Below are positions 58,383-64,000 of a stretch of DNA of 64,000 nt, piece after piece (positions within the stretch are counted from its first letter, which is position 1; each line of letters begins with the position of its first letter). A program made the position numbers and the translations under genes. The notes under the pieces were generated by a model that had not been told where the DNA came from, made no database searches, and was given only the letters and a program-made list of their open reading frames with translations. The DNA is taken from the NCBI GenBank assembly GCA_047967505.1, contig CM106540.1, one strand, 5' to 3'. The stretch is from Dipteris shenzhenensis. Its lineage: Eukaryota > Polypodiophyta > Polypodiopsida > Gleicheniales.

Positions 58383-60649
58383 ATGGGTGGGGGATCTTTC
58401 AGGTATGTAAGCTTGACCTTACAAGTTCTGAGTGCAAGCAATCTTTTGTAGTTGGTGGGTCTTGACTTTTGTTTACCTCCAGGCCTTTTCAAGACTTGCG
58501 CAAACGGGGATGGCTGGACGAGGCTATGCAGCAACAAGGGAGTCCTCTACCCAGAGATCGGGCTTACAACCTGCTGCAAGAGTGCACGAAATTGCAAGAC
58601 CTTGAATGCGCTAGGAAATTGCAGTCCCTTCTGGCCCACAATGACCTCTATTTGGATGAAATTTTGGCTAGCAGCCTTATTCGCCTGTTCGCATCTTGTG
58701 GGAGTTTGGCCGAAGCAAAAGAGATCTTTAACAAGGTCCCGAAACCAGGTGCATATACATGGAATGCAATTATTGGCGCCTATGCCAAGCTCGGGCCTGA
58801 GATGGCCCTGCAGTTGTATAACAGAATGGTATTGTCAGGGGCGAAGAGCAACAAGTACATTTATGTTTCTGTTTTGAAAGCATGCACGATCACATCGTCC
58901 CTCTATCAGGGTAGGCTCATCCACGACCAGGTCATCAAAAGTGGACTCCAATCGGATATCTTCGTGGGAACTGCCCTGGTTGGTATGTATTCCAAAAGCG
59001 GTGAATTGGAAGAATCACGCAAAATCTTTGCCACGTTGCCACAACGAGACATAGTCTCCTGGAATGCAATGATTGCAGGACATGTACAGTGTGGGAACTT
59101 CAAGCTGGCCGTGGATTCTCTTGAGGACATGCAACATGACGGCATCAAGCCGGATGCCATCTCCTGGAATGCGATCATTGCAGGATGTATTCAGCATGGT
59201 CAAGGTCGCCTTGGCTTAGTTTACTTTGACAAGATGGAACGGGAGGGCATAAAGCCTAACAAAGTCACATTTTTGAGCATCTTGAAAGCATATGGCAGCC
59301 TAGGAGCCATAACACAGGGCAGGCTCATCCATGCCCATATCATCAAAACCGGGCTTCAATCTGATGTGTTCATAGGGAATGCCTTGCTTGACATGTATGC
59401 CAAATGTGATAGCTTGGAGGAGGCATATGACGTGTTTGAAACGTTGCCACATCGAGATGTGGTGTCCTGGAATGCAATGATTGCAGCATATGCCCAGCGT
59501 GGCAACTTTGAACTTGCTTTGCAGTGTCTTGAGGACATGCGGCTTGAAGGAATCAGGGCAAATGTAGTTTCCTTTAATGCAATGATAGCAGGATACTCCC
59601 AGTCTGGCAACTTAAAGCTTGCTTTACGATGCCTTGAGGACATGCAATTAGAGGGCATCAAGCCAGATGTGATATCCTGGAGCTCGTTGATTGCAGGATA
59701 TGCCCAGCATGGTGAAGGTTTTGTTGCCCTGGATTGTTTCAAGAAAATGCAAGAGGAGGGCATAAGAGCAAATAATGTCACATTTTTAAGCGTTTTAAAA
59801 GCATGTGGCAGCATAGGAGCCATAGAATGGAGCTCGTGCATTCACAACCAAATCATCCAAAAGGGGCTTCAATCTGATATTTTTGTGGGGAATGCCCTGA
59901 TTGATGTATATGCCAGATGTGGTAGGTTGGACGAGGCCCGCAGAGTCTTCGATAAAATGCCATATCGAGACGTGGTGTCCTGGAATGCAATGATTGCAGG
60001 ATATGCCCAATGTGGCGATGTCAAGCTTGCTTTGCATTGTTTTGAGGACATGCAAGGAGAGGGTGTCAGGCCCGATGAGACGACGTTCACCAGTCTTCTT
60101 GCTGCATGCGGTCATGCAGGCCTGGTGGATGAAGGCCGTAAGTTCTTTAATTCTATGAGAGAAGGCTACGACATCATACCAGATACGTGCCACTATAACT
60201 GTATGATTGATCTTCTTGGCCGTGCGGGTCATTTGAAGGAGGCTTATAATTTACTCCAATCAATCCAACCAGATCTTATTGCCTGGGTCTCTTTGCTTAA
60301 TTCCTGTAAAGCTTATGGTAATGTGGAGATAGGGAGATGGTGCTATGATGAACTTGTGCGATTCGAGCCCCACCATGCTGCCGGATACGTGCTCATGTCA
60401 CGCATGTATACTGATGCTGGTGTCTTCAAGAAAGCAGCAGATATAGAAGACAAGAGGCAGTCTGTGAGTGCATGGAAGAAACCTGCAAAGGCATGGGTTG
60501 AGGCTGACAGCAAGGTGCATGAGTTTATTGTTGGAGACAAACACCACCCACAGACTGAGAAAATCTCTGCCTTGTTGAAGCGGTTAACTCACCGAATGAA
60601 GAAAGAAGGAAGCTCACTGAAAGTAGATGAGGAGGAGGAAGCGACCTGA
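58383..60649 (+). CDS. PLS-class PPR protein with E motifs
   Basis: Proposed exons 58383-58402 and 58483-60649 give a 728-residue protein; the alternative is the ATG at 58526, giving 707 residues without an intron. The donor AG-GTATGT at 58403 and the acceptor TTTACCTCCAG at 58482 support the splice. The protein is a pentatricopeptide repeat protein, which binds RNA in organelles and usually helps editing, cleavage or translation. Repeats fill most of residues 65-620; the word VSWNAMIAG and close variants recurs in register, and GLQSDIFVG recurs too. C-terminal blocks YGNVEIGRWC, YVLMSRMYTDAGV, KAWVEADSKVHEFIVGD and KHHPQTEKI match E1/E2 motifs. No DYW deaminase follows; the protein ends in an acidic tail. 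Target RNA unknown. No obvious organelle targeting peptide is seen at the N-terminus. Confidence 0.88.
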
Positions 60650-60726
60650 ACTTTTAAGAGGATTACCCTGGTATACGTAGAGCAAATGCATTAGTAGGCA
60701 CACACAACCTCCAAGTTTCAACACAT

Positions 60727-60970
60727 CAAGCTGTGGTGTCCAGAATGGGATGGTAATTCTATGAACAGTATGTGTCTTGGAATGTTCCCCGATGGATTGG
60801 CAACATTCTTTCCCCCTATTTGCACTAGTGCTAGTTTATTCAAGCTGTGGTGTCCAGGAATGGGATGGTTGCAGGATATTCTATGAACAGTATGTGTCTT
60901 GGAATGTTCCCCCATGGATTGGCAACATCCTTTCTCCCTATGTGCACGAGTGCTACTTTATTCTGGGTGG
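60727..60970 (+). repeat. 114-bp duplication containing decayed PPR sequence
   Basis: A unit starting CAAGCTGTGGTGTCC occurs at 60727 and 60841. The second copy translates AVVSRNGMVAGYSMNS, clearly related to the VVSWNAMIAGYAQ repeats of the gene just upstream. It is leftover PPR sequence or a partial duplication in the 3' region. Confidence 0.75.
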
Positions 60971-61849
60971 GCTGTGATGATGGTATTATACATGCAGCGC
61001 TGGACAGTGGAGCTTCAAGTTGTTCATCCAGAGCTGGTTATTGATTAGAGGATTCAATGGAAGAGATGGATATAATTTGGTACTCCTGCAGATTGCATAT
61101 GGGTGAGTATGCTATTCAGTAATATGCACATTGTCATCTCTGTGATCTATTAACAGTAATGAGTTTCCTCCCAAATTTTGCTGCATGATGCGCCTTTTCA
61201 GTAGTTAATCTGCAGTGACTCATGTTACACCATCCATTGGACGTCTCTTTATTGCAGTGGTCTTGCCAAGTCTATCATCGATTCATAATGGTGGGCTGGA
61301 CCTCCCCTGTTGGAGATCTCGTGATTTGGCTTTAGACACCCAGATTCATCTCCCTTCAAGATGGAGTGGACATTGCAGATCATAGTAGATCTCCCATATC
61401 ATGAAAGTCAAACAAGAGCAAGATCTTCATACCCTTCATGCTTTTAGCCTTTTATCCTATGAGTGGTGATCTATGATGGGCATCGAATAGTTCAGCCAGT
61501 GTCACATTTTTGGCATCGATGCGTAGTGGAACGGGCAAAAGCTAAAAGAGGTAATCGATGCTTAAGATAAAGCCAAGGTCTGTATTCTTAAAGTTCTTGA
61601 ACAATTGTTTTGAAACTTGGTAACACTAGACATCTTGTGCTGTTTTTGGCTGCTTCACAGGTGCAGGTGTATCAGGCACACTCTATGATCCCCGTATCCT
61701 TCTGTACTGGATGCTTCTGCTAGCCCAGATTTCAAAGATTGGGCCCCACAGGTGATCCAGAATCATTTTCACATTTCTTTTAAATTCCTTAAAGTGAGGG
61801 ACAGGAATTCCATTCCCTCCATGACTCAACTTAGTTAATCACATGTTGT
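60971..61849. other. Unassigned DNA downstream of the PPR gene
   Basis: It may hold the 3' untranslated region. No gene or repeat recognised. Confidence 0.4.
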
Positions 61850-62136
61850 TGAATCACACATGATAACTTTTTCTCTTCCTTTCTTCTTCTCTTTGTCTTC
61901 TTCGTCGTCTTCTTTTTATTTGTTGTTGTAACTTTTAGTTGTTGTCGGGTTGGATTTAGAGCATTGGAAGTACTAGGTTTACTCCAGAGATTTCAGAATC
62001 TTTTGAAAGTCAAATTGCAGCTTATGCTTGGGTCGTGATGAGAAGTCTAGGTTTGCTTGCTTTCTAACTTGTAGCTTAGTTTTATGCCTCTTCTAAACTC
62101 CCTTCGTACCTCTCTCTCTCTCTCTCCCCCTCTCTT

Positions 62137-62184
<48 letters not shown>

Positions 62185-63674
62185 TCTACTCCTTCCTCCC
62201 TTCTTCTTTATCCCCCCCCCCCAATTTTTTTCCCTTTCCTTAAAATTTTCCTTTCCTTTCCTCTCCTCTTATTTTCCTTAATATCTCCTTATTTCCTTAA
62301 ATTTTCCCTTAATTTTTCATTTTTTCTTGTTTTTATTTTCCTTAATTTCCTTTAATAAATTTTCCTCTTTTCCTATTTTTCTCTTTAGTTCTTAAAAATT
62401 TTTCCTATCTTTTAATTTTCTTATCTTTCTTATTTTTTATCAAAATCTTTATTTAGTAGTTTACTTATCTTCCTTATCTCCTAATTTAATTATTTTTTAA
62501 TTTCTAATTATTCCATTTTATTTCTATTTTACTTTTTTCCTAGTTTATACTTTTAAAATATTTTTTTCATTTTTTCTAAAATTTCCAACTTCCTACACCC
62601 CCCTTGTCCCGTCCTTCCCTCTCTCTATCTTTTTCATTTTTTTTCCATATTTCTCCTTATTTATCCCTCTGCGCCCCCCCCCCCCCCCCCCCTCTTTCCT
62701 TTTTCTCCCTACCTATTCCCCCTTAACTTCCTTAATTTCTCCCTTAATGTTTTCCTATTTGTCCCTTCTTAACCTTATCCCTCATTAAACTCTCTTCCTA
62801 ACTAACCTAACTCCCCCTCCACAATTTGCGTTGCACCCTGCCTCCCTCGATTGCCACATCCCACCGCAATTTGTGTTGAAGTTTTACCGCCTCTCTCATT
62901 AAGTCACTGACCCCTTGCCTCGCCCAACTGCTAGCCTGCTCGGCTTTATCGTTGCAGCAACTTCCATTCGTTTGGTTATCCCCCCGACTACTCTCACTAG
63001 CTACCTATTAAAACCCCACTTCTACTAACGTACACCCTCAGTCTCTTTCTTAGATTCTCTTCTCAATACTCGTGCAAATCGGCTCTCTAGTGCTATCTCA
63101 TTGCCGATGACTTCCAAAGCCCTCGCCACAATTTTTGCACTCCCAACTACTTGTTTTGGATGCCTACTCAGCCTCCTACCATGGCCTGTTTGAATCTCTC
63201 CTTGCAGTCTGTTGATTGCTCAACGCTTGCACCCTCGTTGTCCACGCCCATTGCCACGGCTTGTCCTTGCTCTGAGTCCCACGACTTGACACGTCAAGCC
63301 TCACCATCACGTCAATCCTCACCATCATGACAAGTTGGTTTCTCCACTGCTTGTGACTTCTCCGCTACGTGATTCGTGCCCACCCTCAAACTCCACCTGC
63401 CACATCATTTCGCTCCTCTCTTGTGCAATGGACTCAAAGGTTTGGCCTTCTTAAATCTAGTTTCGTTAAAAACCCAACCCACCTCTTCTTCATTCATACA
63501 TTATCCTTTCTTCCCTTTTATTCTCACCTTCCACCATTTCTTTCTCTTTCTATGTCAGTATAATTTTGTTAATTTTTCACCTTTAAATTTCTCTTCCCCA
63601 CTCGCCCTCCCCCTTCCAGCCCCAATTCTTTTTCCTTTATTTTTTCCTTTAAAACTCACCTTCTAATTTCTCTT

Positions 63675-63717
<43 letters not shown>

Positions 63718-64000
63718 TCCTTCCTTCCCTCTTCTCTTTATATTTATCTCCCCTTTCCCTTCTCTCTCTATATATTTTCTTTTTCTTCCTTTCCTTCTTT
63801 CCCTCTCTATTTATATAAATTTCCTTTATTATTTTCTCTTATATTTTTCGCCTCCCTTTTTTATATATTCCCCTTTATGTTTTTTTTTAATAATTCTTCT
63901 CTCTCCTCCCTTTTTTCTATTTTATCTCACCCCCTTGCGATTTTGTTTTCTTTTTATCTCATTATACTTTACTTCATAACTCACCTTTAATTTTTCCCTT
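61850..64000 (+). repeat. Second pyrimidine-rich block
   Basis: CT and AC repeats (about 62100-62182), a C run (about 62672-62692) and a CT/TA tract (about 63680-63718) lie in DNA that is strongly C+T-rich on the plus strand, except about 62800-63480, which is more mixed. It resembles 47280-52600 in composition and in starting near an AC microsatellite. It continues to the window end. Confidence 0.7.

Noticed and set aside
1-64000. tRNA and rRNA genes
   Set aside because: No B-box-like GGTTCGANNCC in a cloverleaf context and no rRNA-like conserved segment was noticed by eye; a covariance-model scan would be needed to exclude them.

Overview
The window looks like nuclear DNA of a land plant with a large, repeat-rich genome. 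Three supported host genes are all plant-type: an intronless type II membrane protein of the O-fucosyltransferase-like At4g12700/At2g04280 group (10743-12491, +), a four-exon eS27 cytosolic ribosomal protein gene with telo-box motifs (28993-30336, +), and a PLS-class pentatricopeptide repeat (PPR) protein with E motifs (about 58383-60649, +). LTR retrotransposons using the plant initiator-tRNA-Met primer site TGGTATCAGAGC, Ty1/copia and Ty3/gypsy remnants, an L1-type LINE and a Helitron relic fill much of the rest. The style of the PPR protein and the many decayed transposons would suit a fern or other seed-free vascular plant, but that is an inference; the sequence proves only a land plant.

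Layout. 1-2970: 5' LTR, primer site, leader and broken gag/protease of a copia element. 3970-6049: a complete, compact, non-autonomous LTR element on the minus strand with near-identical LTRs and a 5-bp target duplication. 6050-9600: simple repeats and unassigned DNA. 9600-12500: promoter, long leader and coding sequence of the O-fucosyltransferase-like gene. 13690-16930: GC-richer tandem duplications, then a 5'-truncated copia element on the minus strand. 19311-21300: an RPA-like OB-fold reading frame followed by decayed Ty3/gypsy integrase and gag pieces. 23200-27340: decayed unassigned frames and a copia RT/RNase H relic. 28600-30900: the eS27 gene.

31851-36190: an L1-type LINE (32123-35931, minus strand) flanked by a 12-bp target duplication, inserted between two diverged copies of a 260-bp unit. 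37500-39700: scrambled copia fragments and a 142-144-bp tandem repeat. 43612-47250: a Helitron relic (RPA-like OB fold, pre-Rep region, Rep) whose catalytic residues are lost and whose helicase is absent. 47280-52600 and 61850-64000: long, strongly pyrimidine-rich blocks built of nested direct duplications. 53390-55190: tandem duplications and purine-rich microsatellites. 58164-60970: the PPR gene and PPR-derived debris behind it.

The host genes are independent housekeeping or organelle-maintenance genes; no operon or multi-gene pathway is visible. I did not find a convincing new multi-gene system. The least ordinary signals are the pyrimidine-rich blocks, the pair of RPA-like OB-fold frames, the Helitron relic and the structurally complete gag-only LTR element.
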